A stretch of DNA of 64,000 nt, taken from NCBI GenBank assembly GCA_031411995.1, contig JANOCD010000139.1, positions 50,987 through 114,986 on the forward strand. The letters run 5' to 3'. How positions within the stretch are numbered: the stretch's first letter is position 1; each line of letters opens with the position of its first letter. Positions 25,974-34,637 of this stretch are shown piece by piece. Under the pieces are notes generated by a model. The model saw nothing but the letters and a program-made list of their open reading frames with translations. It did not search any database and was not told where the DNA came from. This DNA comes from Rudanella sp031411995. Lineage in GTDB: Bacteria > Bacteroidota > Bacteroidia > Cytophagales > Spirosomataceae. A program made the position numbers and the translations under genes.

Positions 25974-27683
25974 ATGCAAGCGATACTCGAACTCGCCACT
26001 ACCTCCAACAATCCCATTTCGACAAACGATTGGGATACCGTTTCAGCCCTCACTTATGAGGCACTCAATTCGGCCATTGTAGCCGAGAAATCATCACCCG
26101 CTTCCTTCAGTCAGGGGGGCAGCAGCGGCCTGATTGGCCCCTACACGGTGTCGGCCAGTTTTGGCGACTGGCAGTTGGTGGAAGGGGGCGACGGACAAAA
26201 TGTCTGGATGAACCTGCCGATGAGCGGGGGCAGCGCGGTGTTCAGTCAGTTGAACCAGACCTATGATTTTGAGGGCAGCGCAACCATCGAGGTCAAGATG
26301 AACTACATTCCGCAGCCCACCACCGGAAACGGCACTCCCCAGAATTTGCAGGTGCTAACGAGCAGTTCGGACCCCACTATCCCGGTGGTGTCGATGGAGA
26401 TGGCTACCCTTACCAATCCCGATGCGCCCTCCGTTCCGCTCGATCCCACGGTGGTTGAGATTATCGAGGGAGCACTGATTGAGTGGCTGACAGCCAACCT
26501 ACAGGATTTCAACCAGGTGTTTGCCGTGGCCGACCTGAACGTGGTGCTGGCTTCAACCGATCCCAGTTTGCAATGGCTCAAGCCCACCTATGTGAGCTAT
26601 GCCGTGACCGACAAAGGCACTCTCGACACAAGCGTGTTTGGCGTGTTGGCCATGACCCGCCCGGACGTTGATGCGCCAACGTCGCACCAAATTTCGCCCG
26701 ATGCCATTCCGGCGGGGTGCAACGGGGGCTTTTTGCTGTCGCAGGAGCTGTTTATGAACGAGATTATTCTACCCGGCATCTACCTGATGTTCCCCGGCTC
26801 AACGCCCAACGATTTTGTGGTTAATAATGATAACTCGCAGGTTACGAATACCGTACCGCTGAGTTTCCAGCTTACCGACGACGATAACAATGTCTATACG
26901 GCCAACGTGAACACCCAGGATTTCAAGATCACCCTGCTGGGTCAGCAACTCACGGTCATTTTTACGGATCTGAATTACGAGAGTGGCCTGGGCGTTTACA
27001 CCCACCTGAACTACCAGGGTGTGTATCAGATGGACATGAACCCCCAGACCCATCAACTGGAAATGAATATGGTTGGAACGCCAACCATGTACACCTACAT
27101 CACCCTCACCTCGGCCCGGCAATGGACCGACATTGGCATCAGCGTGGTGCTGTCGGTGGCGGGTGCCGTGGTAGGGGCTTTTCTGGGTGGTTTGGTGAGT
27201 GCAGGAATCACCGCCCTAACCGAAACAGCCGTGGATTCTACGGCGCAGGGGTTGACCGACGCGGTTACGCAGACGATTGCGGATGGTGGCACCTCGGCCG
27301 GCACCGATGTGGTATTGGAGGGCCTTGAAGATACTATGATTAACTCCGTTGAACAGATATCGACCGATGCAACCGAGGCCGCTCCCGAAGTGGCCGATGC
27401 CGCAGCCGATGGCACAAAACCAATGGAAGGCAAGGGGTGGCTCCGGCGCAACGGAGTCAAAATTTTAGGGTCGATGATTGGTGGGGCTGCGGGAGCCGGT
27501 GTAGGCAGTATTCCGTTGATTCTGACCAATATCGGCAACCAATCCGACGACTATCCCACGCTCGACACCTTCGCCGAGCAGGTGGTTAGCTCGGTCGAAT
27601 GGCCCAACACCTCGGGCTACGAGATGGAATCAGCGCAGTTGAATAACTCCCTCCAGATCGGGTTCAATTTCACGATAGGATGA
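25974..27683 (+). CDS. TULIP-family P47/OrfX-like protein with hydrophobic insert
   Basis: A 569-residue relative of the preceding protein. It has NDWDTVSALTYEALNSAI near the N-terminus, FGDWQLVEGGDGQNVWMNLP, and a C-terminus of VEWPNTSGYEMESAQLNNSL. It is longer because of a Gly/Ala/Val-rich hydrophobic region (about 378-415; VVLSVAGAVVGAFLGGLVSA) and a second glycine-rich stretch (about 500-530; ILGSMIGGAAGAGVG), which could insert into membranes. The ATG at 25974 is chosen because the upstream in-frame extension is only translated repeat (LSLFHSFT). It overlaps the third gene by 4 bases, implying coupled translation. Confidence 0.75.
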   Translation: MQAILELATTSNNPISTNDWDTVSALTYEALNSAIVAEKSSPASFSQGGSSGLIGPYTVSASFGDWQLVEGGDGQNVWMNLPMSGGSAVFSQLNQTYDFEGSATIEVKMNYIPQPTTGNGTPQNLQVLTSSSDPTIPVVSMEMATLTNPDAPSVPLDPTVVEIIEGALIEWLTANLQDFNQVFAVADLNVVLASTDPSLQWLKPTYVSYAVTDKGTLDTSVFGVLAMTRPDVDAPTSHQISPDAIPAGCNGGFLLSQELFMNEIILPGIYLMFPGSTPNDFVVNNDNSQVTNTVPLSFQLTDDDNNVYTANVNTQDFKITLLGQQLTVIFTDLNYESGLGVYTHLNYQGVYQMDMNPQTHQLEMNMVGTPTMYTYITLTSARQWTDIGISVVLSVAGAVVGAFLGGLVSAGITALTETAVDSTAQGLTDAVTQTIADGGTSAGTDVVLEGLEDTMINSVEQISTDATEAAPEVADAAADGTKPMEGKGWLRRNGVKILGSMIGGAAGAGVGSIPLILTNIGNQSDDYPTLDTFAEQVVSSVEWPNTSGYEMESAQLNNSLQIGFNFTIG

Positions 27684-29068
27684 GCGACCAATTAGCCGAT
27701 ACCTACGGCTGGGACACAGCCTATGCCATTACCCTGCCCGACCTGAACGCTTCCATTGCCAAAAGCAAGTGTTCGCCCACGAACTACGCCTATGAACAGG
27801 ATGGCATCAGCATCAGCGGCACCTTTGGCACCTGGCAGGTGTGCCGGGGGGGCGATGGCAAGTTGCTGCACATGACCATGCCCGTGCCAACCCTCACGGC
27901 AACCACCAGCACCACCCAACTAGACTACACCAACGGCACCTGCGTGATCGAGGTAAAACTCCAGTATGTGCCGCATACGGTGGCCGGTGCAGTGGCTTCG
28001 ATGGGCACGTTTCACCGGCTGATGGTGCAAAACCAGCCCGACCCCAGCACGCCCGACAACCCGGCAGTGACGATTGTGAACCTGGTATTCGAGGGCATGG
28101 ATTTCGTGACGCAGTCCATTGTGAGCGGGGTGTTTCAGGGCTGGTTCGATGCGCACATTGCCGACTTTGCCTACATTTTTGCCGAGGTGAACCTGAACCG
28201 CGAGGCCGATCAGGGGCAGTTTCAGTGGATTATGCCCACCTACACCGACTACGCCTACCTCGACGGCGACACCGACGACACCAGCGTAATGGGGATTCTG
28301 TGCATGACCTCCGACAACGGCACTGCCCGCTCGCCCAATGGGTTAGTGGAGCAACTGTCGCCCAACGCCATTCCGGTAGGGTCTGCATCGGGGTTTTTGA
28401 TTTCGGCGGAGCGGTTTCTAACGCAACTCATTTGGCCGCTGTTGCCCACCATGTTCCCGGGCACCAGCCAGAGCGACTATACGGTCTCGGTTGCGGCTCA
28501 AACCATCACCCTGAATTCGGGGGTGGAGTTGCAGGAGGTGGAGAGCGACGGCAGCACTTATACGCCTACGCTTACGGCTTTTACGCTCTCGCTGTTGGGG
28601 CAGCAAATCACGATGGATGCTACGACCAAAACAACCATTGTGTTGGGGATTGATGCCTACGCCGAAAGTGTTTATACCTACGAACTGGTGCTAACCAGCA
28701 ACGGCAGCGGTGATCCGGCCCTGAACTTCCAGGCGATTGGCTCCCCCGTTACGAACCAATGGACGGAGCAATCGGAAGGGTCGAAGATTACGGATCTGAT
28801 TGCCGCCGTGATCGTGGTGGTGATTGGCGTGGTGATTACGGTAATGACCGAGGGAGCCGACCTCGTGGTGGCCGGAATCATTATTGGCTTGTGTGTGGGC
28901 GTGGTCATGGTTACGCCCCAACTGATTGAGGCCATCGGCACGGATAATGCACCCTCGGTGAATGACTTTGTGCTGAACGCCACCGACCCGATTGTGTGGA
29001 CCGACGAGGCCGATTTTGCCCTTAACTACGCCAGCCTGAATGGGTCGTTGCAGTTGGGGTCAATATAA
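27680..29068 (+). CDS. TULIP-family P47/OrfX-like protein, third of the cluster
   Basis: A 462-residue protein with the shared N-terminal pattern TYGWDTAYAITLPDLNASI, the strand GTFGTWQVCRGGDGKLLHM, FAYIFAEVNLN and a C-terminal WTDEADFALNYASLNGSL. A strongly hydrophobic segment (about 373-420; LIAAVIVVVIGVVITVM and VVAGIIIGLCVGVVMV) looks like a membrane-spanning hairpin and sits where the second gene has its glycine-rich insert. No signal peptide is seen. It overlaps the second TULIP gene by ATGA. Together the three suggest a multi-subunit lipid-binding or membrane-inserting complex; the job is not known. Confidence 0.75.
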   Translation: MSDQLADTYGWDTAYAITLPDLNASIAKSKCSPTNYAYEQDGISISGTFGTWQVCRGGDGKLLHMTMPVPTLTATTSTTQLDYTNGTCVIEVKLQYVPHTVAGAVASMGTFHRLMVQNQPDPSTPDNPAVTIVNLVFEGMDFVTQSIVSGVFQGWFDAHIADFAYIFAEVNLNREADQGQFQWIMPTYTDYAYLDGDTDDTSVMGILCMTSDNGTARSPNGLVEQLSPNAIPVGSASGFLISAERFLTQLIWPLLPTMFPGTSQSDYTVSVAAQTITLNSGVELQEVESDGSTYTPTLTAFTLSLLGQQITMDATTKTTIVLGIDAYAESVYTYELVLTSNGSGDPALNFQAIGSPVTNQWTEQSEGSKITDLIAAVIVVVIGVVITVMTEGADLVVAGIIIGLCVGVVMVTPQLIEAIGTDNAPSVNDFVLNATDPIVWTDEADFALNYASLNGSLQLGSI

Positions 29069-29193
29069 AACCTACCAGTAATATGAAATTAGTTGACATT
29101 TAATTTAGGATGTCAGTCAGTTGCTTACATTGTATTCATTCTCTTTTTTCAAGCTTACAGTTTTTTCAGTTAACCATTAATTTCAATCAAATC

Positions 29194-29721
29194 ATGGACG
29201 TTTATCTTGGAATGATTGGCCTCTTCGGCTTCAATTTCGCCCCACGCGGCTGGATGCTCTGCGAAGGGCAAATCCTGTCTATTGCGCAAAACACCGCCCT
29301 GTTTTCGCTCCTCGGCACCACCTATGGGGGCAACGGTGTTACCACGTTTGCCCTGCCCGATTTGCGGGGGCGCGTACCCAATGGACAAGGACAGGGGCCT
29401 GGCCTAAGCAGTTATCAGATGGGGCAGGCATCGGGTACGGAGCATGTGACGCTGATTCAAACCCAGATGCCCCAGCACAATCACTCGCTGAACGTGTCTA
29501 GTTCGCCAGCCACGTCCAACAACCCTGCCGGAAGTGTATTGGCCGTGTCGGCTGATGCCAACGAGGGGGTAGTTAACACGTATGGCACCGTCATTAATGC
29601 CACGGCCAGTCCGCAGGCCATTGGGATTGCCGGAGGTAATCAGCCGCATGAGAACATGCAACCGTACCTGACCATGAACTACAGTATTGCGGTGCAGGGC
29701 ATCTTCCCCAGCCGTAACTAA
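29194..29721 (+). CDS. phage tail collar domain protein (microcystin-dependent protein type)
   Basis: A 175-residue protein with the tail-collar fold: MDVYLGMIGLFGFNFAPRGW, CEGQILSIAQNTALFSLLGT, TFALPDLRGRVPNGQG and the C-terminal QPHENMQPYLTMNYSIAVQG. Such proteins were named for microcystin-dependent expression in Microcystis and also occur as fibre-tip proteins of phage and phage-derived structures. No other phage gene is in the window. It follows the TULIP genes by 125 bases and may be coregulated with them. The ATG at 29194 is chosen over one at 29110, which would add a non-conserved Cys/Phe-rich stretch. Confidence 0.88.
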   Translation: MDVYLGMIGLFGFNFAPRGWMLCEGQILSIAQNTALFSLLGTTYGGNGVTTFALPDLRGRVPNGQGQGPGLSSYQMGQASGTEHVTLIQTQMPQHNHSLNVSSSPATSNNPAGSVLAVSADANEGVVNTYGTVINATASPQAIGIAGGNQPHENMQPYLTMNYSIAVQGIFPSRN

Positions 29722-29746
29722 GTCCATCGCTCACCTCATGTTTCTC

Positions 29747-29772
29747 CCCGGCCTGTGTTCGCATGGGCCGGG
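29747..29772 (+). terminator. GC-rich hairpin after the tail-collar gene
   Basis: CCCGGCC (29747-29753) pairs with GGCCGGG (29766-29772) around a 12-base loop, 25 bases after the stop codon. Only a weak T-rich tail follows. Confidence 0.4.
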
Positions 29773-29835
29773 TTCATGTGCTTTCGGGTAAAAGTCTTTA
29801 TTTGTCAAATCAGCCTCTTATTTTACTTCTCTATT

Positions 29836-32800
29836 ATGAAACATTCTACTTTTCATTGGAGCCAATTCGTCTTCAAACAGGTTTACTCTCCACATTCATT
29901 TGCCCATTTCCACAGCCGTTGGGCACTCCTGATCTGCTTGTTGCTGGGCGGGTTGCTGCCGGGGAAAGCACAGATCTATTATATTGAGAACGATAATTCT
30001 GCCACATTGCGGGGAGATCAGCTCTGGCGCGTCAATGTTGATGGAACAAATAAAGTACAAGTGGCTACTAATTTTGCGGATGTACCTGGTGTACTTGCTA
30101 TTGACCGGGCAATGAACAAAGCCTACATCGCCGAAGCTCGAGCGACGACAGCAACGCATAAGGTCATCAGCGTCGATTTGACAAGCGGAACCAGTCAAAC
30201 TATCACAACAGGTATAGCAGGTTCGATTTGCCGGGGCATTGCCGTTGATCCAAGAAATCAGTACATATATTATACATTGGACAATCAATCAGCCACCTCA
30301 TCAGATGATCAACTTCGGCGGGTAGATTATAATGGGAACAACGATCAATTAGTGTTAACGAACTTTGTTAACATAGCAGGCCCACTCTCTATTGATCTTG
30401 CCAACAACCGTCTGTTTGCGATTGATGCCAGAACCACTGCTCCCAAAATTGTGTCGATCAACTTATCGAATAATACAGCAACAACTATTCTCACTTCTAT
30501 CAGCGTTGTTACCGGCATCAGCTACGATTCACGGGTTGACAAAGTATATTACACTATTTCGGATGGGCAGGCCACTACTTCCGTTGATCAACTTCGGCGC
30601 ATGAACCCAGATGGGTCGGGCGATGAATTGGTTCTGGGAAACTTTTCAGCAAACGTGCCGGGCAACATTGCTTTGGACAAGGCTAACAACCTGATGATTG
30701 TGGCTGATGTTCGTGGAACAGCCCCTGAAATACTAAAGGTTACCCTAACTAATCCAACCGCATCAACGGTCACAACGTTACCGAACAACTTTGCTTTGGT
30801 TGGCTTGGCCGTGCTTCCCACCTGCGCCACCTTCGTCACGACCCTAACGCCCAGCCCCTCCAGCACCCTTACCTGCTCTCAAACCACGCTGACCATCACC
30901 GCAACGGGCGGGAGCATCTATGCCTTCCGGGGGCCGTCGGGGGTGTTGGCGGGCAGTGGCAACACCCGCACCATCAGCGAACCGGGTACGTATTCGGTCA
31001 CGGTAACGGACGTGGAAGGCTGCACAATGGTGAGCACAACCACTATTAGCCAGAATACTACACCCCCAACGGTCACCATTACCACACCCTCTAACCTGAC
31101 TGTATTAGATTGTAACACCACCGTTCTCTCCCTCAGTGCGTCGGGTGGGGGAACGTATATGTGGGATAATGCCCAGGTTACGGCCACTCGGAATGTGGGT
31201 GCGGCCGGCATCTATCGGGTAACGGTGATGAGCACCAATGGCTGCACCACAGTAGCTTCCAAAACCATCAGTCAGAACATCACATCCCCAGATGTGAGCC
31301 TGACCGCCACTAACGTTTGTGCGGGGCAGTCGGTCACGCTCACGGCCACCAGCGGCATTGGCAATTACACCTTCGTGGGCGGAAACTGGGTGATCGGATC
31401 AGGTTTCCAAACCAGCACCACCACCGTGTCGGGCCTGTCGGCTGGGCCGTATAGTTTTACGGTACGGGTTCGGAGTTCGGTGAACAGTTGTACCAACACA
31501 GCCACAGCGAGTGCGTCAGTCTCGGCAGTCCCCACACCAACGCTCACGGTTAGCCCCAACGGCACGCTCACCTGCGCCCAAACCAACCTGACCCTGACGG
31601 CGGGAGGAGGCACCAGTTATACTTTTACGGGACCATCGGGCGGTATTACCATCCAGAACCAGACTAACGGCACGGCGGTGGTCAATGCCGCAGGCACCTA
31701 CACCGTGACGGTGGGGAATGGCAGCGGGTGTACCAGCAGCACCAGCCTGACCGTTACCAGCACGGCCAATCCGCCCTCAATTCTGCTGCCCTTAACCAGC
31801 ACGGCTACGGCGGGCGTGCTCATACCGGGGGGACTGGTATTCACGGCTTCGGGCGGAAACGGGACATATACGTTTGCGCTCCTTGCATTGCCTCCGGGCT
31901 TGAGCGTAGGGTTATCGACGGCCACGCAACGAAGGATCGACGGGGTACCAACGCAGTTAGGCGTTTATCCCATCAGTCTGACCGTGACCGATGGCGCGGG
32001 TTGTTCAACCGTGAGCGCGCCTTACAATTTATCGGTTAATTGCCCCACGCTCACCTTGACCACCCCCACCATTTCGACTGCAACGGTGGGGGTCACCATA
32101 CCCAACACGATTAGTTGGTCAGTATCGGGCAGCTCGGGCATACACACATTCAATTTCAGCACATTACCCACGGCTCTTAGCGTTACGGCTTCCAGTGATA
32201 TGTTCCGGGCATTGGGGGGCTCTATTAGTCAGGCGGGCACCTATCCCATCAGCCTTACCGTTACCGACCCCTACGGCTGCTCGGTGGTGGCTCCGCCTTA
32301 CAACCTGACGGCCAGTTGCCGTTCGCTGTCGCTCACGACACCGGGCGTTTCAACAGCCCTTGTAGGCGTTGCTCTGCCAGCACCCCTCGCCTGGCAGGTA
32401 TCGGGCGGGGCCAGTCCCTACTCGTTTAGTTTCAGCAGTTTCCCGCCGGGCTTGACGACAAATAATGTCTTTACGGATTATTACGATATAAGAGGCACCC
32501 CCACGCAACCCGGCACCTTCCCCATTAGCCTGACCGTTACCGATGCCAATGGCTGTTCGCTGGTCAGTAGTACGTATAGCCTGACCACTTCCTGCGCTAC
32601 GTTGGCCCTGAGTACCACCACCAACCTTGCCAGTTGTGGCGGTACGGGCAGCATTGCCTTCACCACCAACCTGCCCAATGGCACCTATTCGCTCTCGTAT
32701 GTGGGTGCGGGTAGCCCTCGTTCGGTAGCGGTGAGCAGCGGGGGATTCACGCTGACGGGGCTTTCGGCGGGCAGCTATGGGAGTTTCTCCATCAATTACG

Positions 32801-34557
32801 GAAGTTCGGCCTGTATCCTTACCATTGGCAGTACCGTGGTGTTGAGCAACCCGGCATCGCCCACCGTCGGCATTGTACCCACGAGCGGTACGCTCACCTG
32901 TTCAGTCACCAGCCTGACGCTCACCGCCAGCACATCGGGAACGGGGGTACTGTGGAGTACGGGAGCTACCACCAATAGCATCGTCGTGACTAACGCCAAT
33001 ACGTACACCGTTACGGCAACCGATGCCAACGGTTGCACCAGCACGACGACCACTACCGTTGTCAGCAATACGGCGGCTCCCAGCCTAAGCATAGCTCCCC
33101 CTTCGGCCACCCTCACCTGCGCGATAACCAGCCTCACACTGACTGCGTCGGGAACCGGCACGAGTTATGTTTGGACGGTCGGGGCCGGCCTTCCGGGCAT
33201 AACAGGGGCAACCTTGCCCGTCAGTGTGTCAGGTACGTATTCCGTCACGGCAACGGGAGCCAATGGTTGCACCGCTACAACGAGTGTGGTGGTCAGCCAA
33301 AACGTGAATTTACCAATACCGGGGCTGGTGGCCAGCGGAACGCTGACCTGCTCTGTTACAGCCGTGACGTTGACGGCTTCGGGAGGAGACTCGTATGCCT
33401 TCGCCGGGCCGGTCGGCGGTCCGACGGGGGTGGTCGCTTCGGCGGGTAATTCGGCTACGGTCAATGCCGAAGGGGTGTATTCGGTCACTGTCACCAACAC
33501 GGCCACGAGTTGTTCGAACGTGACCACCACGACGGTGCAAAGTAATACCATTGCGCCCACGCCGGGCTTGGTTAACTCCGGCACAATAACCTGCGCCAAT
33601 CCAAGAGTCACGCTGACGGCTTCTGGTGGGGGCACCTACGTCTTTACCGGCACCGGCATTGTCGTTTCAGCGGGTAGTTCAGCAACGGTCAGTCAGGGAG
33701 GCACGTTCTCGGTCCTGGTGACGAGTAGCAACGGTTGCACGGCACTGGCCACCACCACTGTTAGCAGCAACAACACACCCCCCACCGCAGGACTGGTGTC
33801 CAGCGGAACCATCACCTGCTCCGTTCCAACGGTTGTGATCACCGCTTCGGGTGGCAACACCTATGCTTTTGGTGGCCCCAGCGTGGTAACGTCATCGGGC
33901 AGTTCGGCTACGGTGAACCTGGGCGGGGTGTATTCGGTAACGGTGACCAATACCATCACGGGCTGTTTCAACAGCACTACCGTGACCGTACCCAGCAACC
34001 TGACTTCGCAAGCCCCCACAGTCTCGATCAGCGGCAGCGGCACCACGATTTGCGAGGGTGGCAACCTTCGGGTAGCCGCCACCGTGGGCGGACCTATTAC
34101 GGGCTATCAATGGCTCAAAGACGGCGTGATTGTGTCGGGCCAAACCTCGGCTACGCTCTCGTTGGGAAGTGTTGTTTCCTCTCAGGCAGGTAGTTACGTG
34201 CTGGTTATCAGCAGCAATTGCGGCAGCTTTACCTCCAACGCTTTTGCGCTGGCAGTCAATTCCTTACCTGTGGTTACGCTGACGTTCCCCAACGGCACAA
34301 CCGTCGTTGGGCCGGGAACAGGGGTGGCCACCATCACCCTGCCTGCTCCGCTAACGGGAGTGGCCATGCAGGTTTTCGGCGGGGGACAGTATGAACGGCT
34401 TATTGTTATTGACCGGGTGAATGGGTTTGAGATTCGGCAGGTGGATAACAACGCAACCGGTATTTTCAATATAACCCGAACGGGGCCATTCCGCTTGACA
34501 GTGACAGGCCCGAATGGCTGCAAGCGCACCGTGGAGGGAGTTGTTCAGACGCAGTAG
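29836..34557 (+). CDS. giant secreted repeat protein 1: beta-propeller plus Ig/PKD-like repeats
   Basis: An exported protein of about 1573 residues. A long signal region ends near LLPGKAQ (about 51). A YWTD/YncE-like six-bladed propeller follows (about 50-330), with repeats such as DQLWRVNVDGTNK, DQLRRVDYNGNND and DQLRRMNPDGSGD. Many Ig/PKD-like units of the form GTLTCSxTxxTLTASGG...YSVTVTNxxGC come next, together with three He_PIG-type units (PPGLS...GTPTQPGTFPISLTVTD). The last 90 or so residues carry YERLIVIDRVNGFEIRQVD and GPFRLTVTGPNGCKRTV, a module shared with the other two giants. Adhesion or matrix roles are likely. The ATG at 29836 is chosen over a GTG at 29755 because it gives a better signal sequence. 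A hybrid kinase gene follows after 80 bases. Confidence 0.8.
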   Translation: MKHSTFHWSQFVFKQVYSPHSFAHFHSRWALLICLLLGGLLPGKAQIYYIENDNSATLRGDQLWRVNVDGTNKVQVATNFADVPGVLAIDRAMNKAYIAEARATTATHKVISVDLTSGTSQTITTGIAGSICRGIAVDPRNQYIYYTLDNQSATSSDDQLRRVDYNGNNDQLVLTNFVNIAGPLSIDLANNRLFAIDARTTAPKIVSINLSNNTATTILTSISVVTGISYDSRVDKVYYTISDGQATTSVDQLRRMNPDGSGDELVLGNFSANVPGNIALDKANNLMIVADVRGTAPEILKVTLTNPTASTVTTLPNNFALVGLAVLPTCATFVTTLTPSPSSTLTCSQTTLTITATGGSIYAFRGPSGVLAGSGNTRTISEPGTYSVTVTDVEGCTMVSTTTISQNTTPPTVTITTPSNLTVLDCNTTVLSLSASGGGTYMWDNAQVTATRNVGAAGIYRVTVMSTNGCTTVASKTISQNITSPDVSLTATNVCAGQSVTLTATSGIGNYTFVGGNWVIGSGFQTSTTTVSGLSAGPYSFTVRVRSSVNSCTNTATASASVSAVPTPTLTVSPNGTLTCAQTNLTLTAGGGTSYTFTGPSGGITIQNQTNGTAVVNAAGTYTVTVGNGSGCTSSTSLTVTSTANPPSILLPLTSTATAGVLIPGGLVFTASGGNGTYTFALLALPPGLSVGLSTATQRRIDGVPTQLGVYPISLTVTDGAGCSTVSAPYNLSVNCPTLTLTTPTISTATVGVTIPNTISWSVSGSSGIHTFNFSTLPTALSVTASSDMFRALGGSISQAGTYPISLTVTDPYGCSVVAPPYNLTASCRSLSLTTPGVSTALVGVALPAPLAWQVSGGASPYSFSFSSFPPGLTTNNVFTDYYDIRGTPTQPGTFPISLTVTDANGCSLVSSTYSLTTSCATLALSTTTNLASCGGTGSIAFTTNLPNGTYSLSYVGAGSPRSVAVSSGGFTLTGLSAGSYGSFSINYGSSACILTIGSTVVLSNPASPTVGIVPTSGTLTCSVTSLTLTASTSGTGVLWSTGATTNSIVVTNANTYTVTATDANGCTSTTTTTVVSNTAAPSLSIAPPSATLTCAITSLTLTASGTGTSYVWTVGAGLPGITGATLPVSVSGTYSVTATGANGCTATTSVVVSQNVNLPIPGLVASGTLTCSVTAVTLTASGGDSYAFAGPVGGPTGVVASAGNSATVNAEGVYSVTVTNTATSCSNVTTTTVQSNTIAPTPGLVNSGTITCANPRVTLTASGGGTYVFTGTGIVVSAGSSATVSQGGTFSVLVTSSNGCTALATTTVSSNNTPPTAGLVSSGTITCSVPTVVITASGGNTYAFGGPSVVTSSGSSATVNLGGVYSVTVTNTITGCFNSTTVTVPSNLTSQAPTVSISGSGTTICEGGNLRVAATVGGPITGYQWLKDGVIVSGQTSATLSLGSVVSSQAGSYVLVISSNCGSFTSNAFALAVNSLPVVTLTFPNGTTVVGPGTGVATITLPAPLTGVAMQVFGGGQYERLIVIDRVNGFEIRQVDNNATGIFNITRTGPFRLTVTGPNGCKRTVEGVVQTQ

Positions 34558-34637
34558 CGCGGGTTGGGAAGTTACGAACGCATTAGCAATGATTAATTGG
34601 TTATGTTTAGGCAAAAATCAATAATCCTTTCGCCTGA

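Noticed and set aside
29194..29721. Prophage
   Set aside because: A single tail-collar gene with no capsid, terminase, integrase or attachment repeats in the window.
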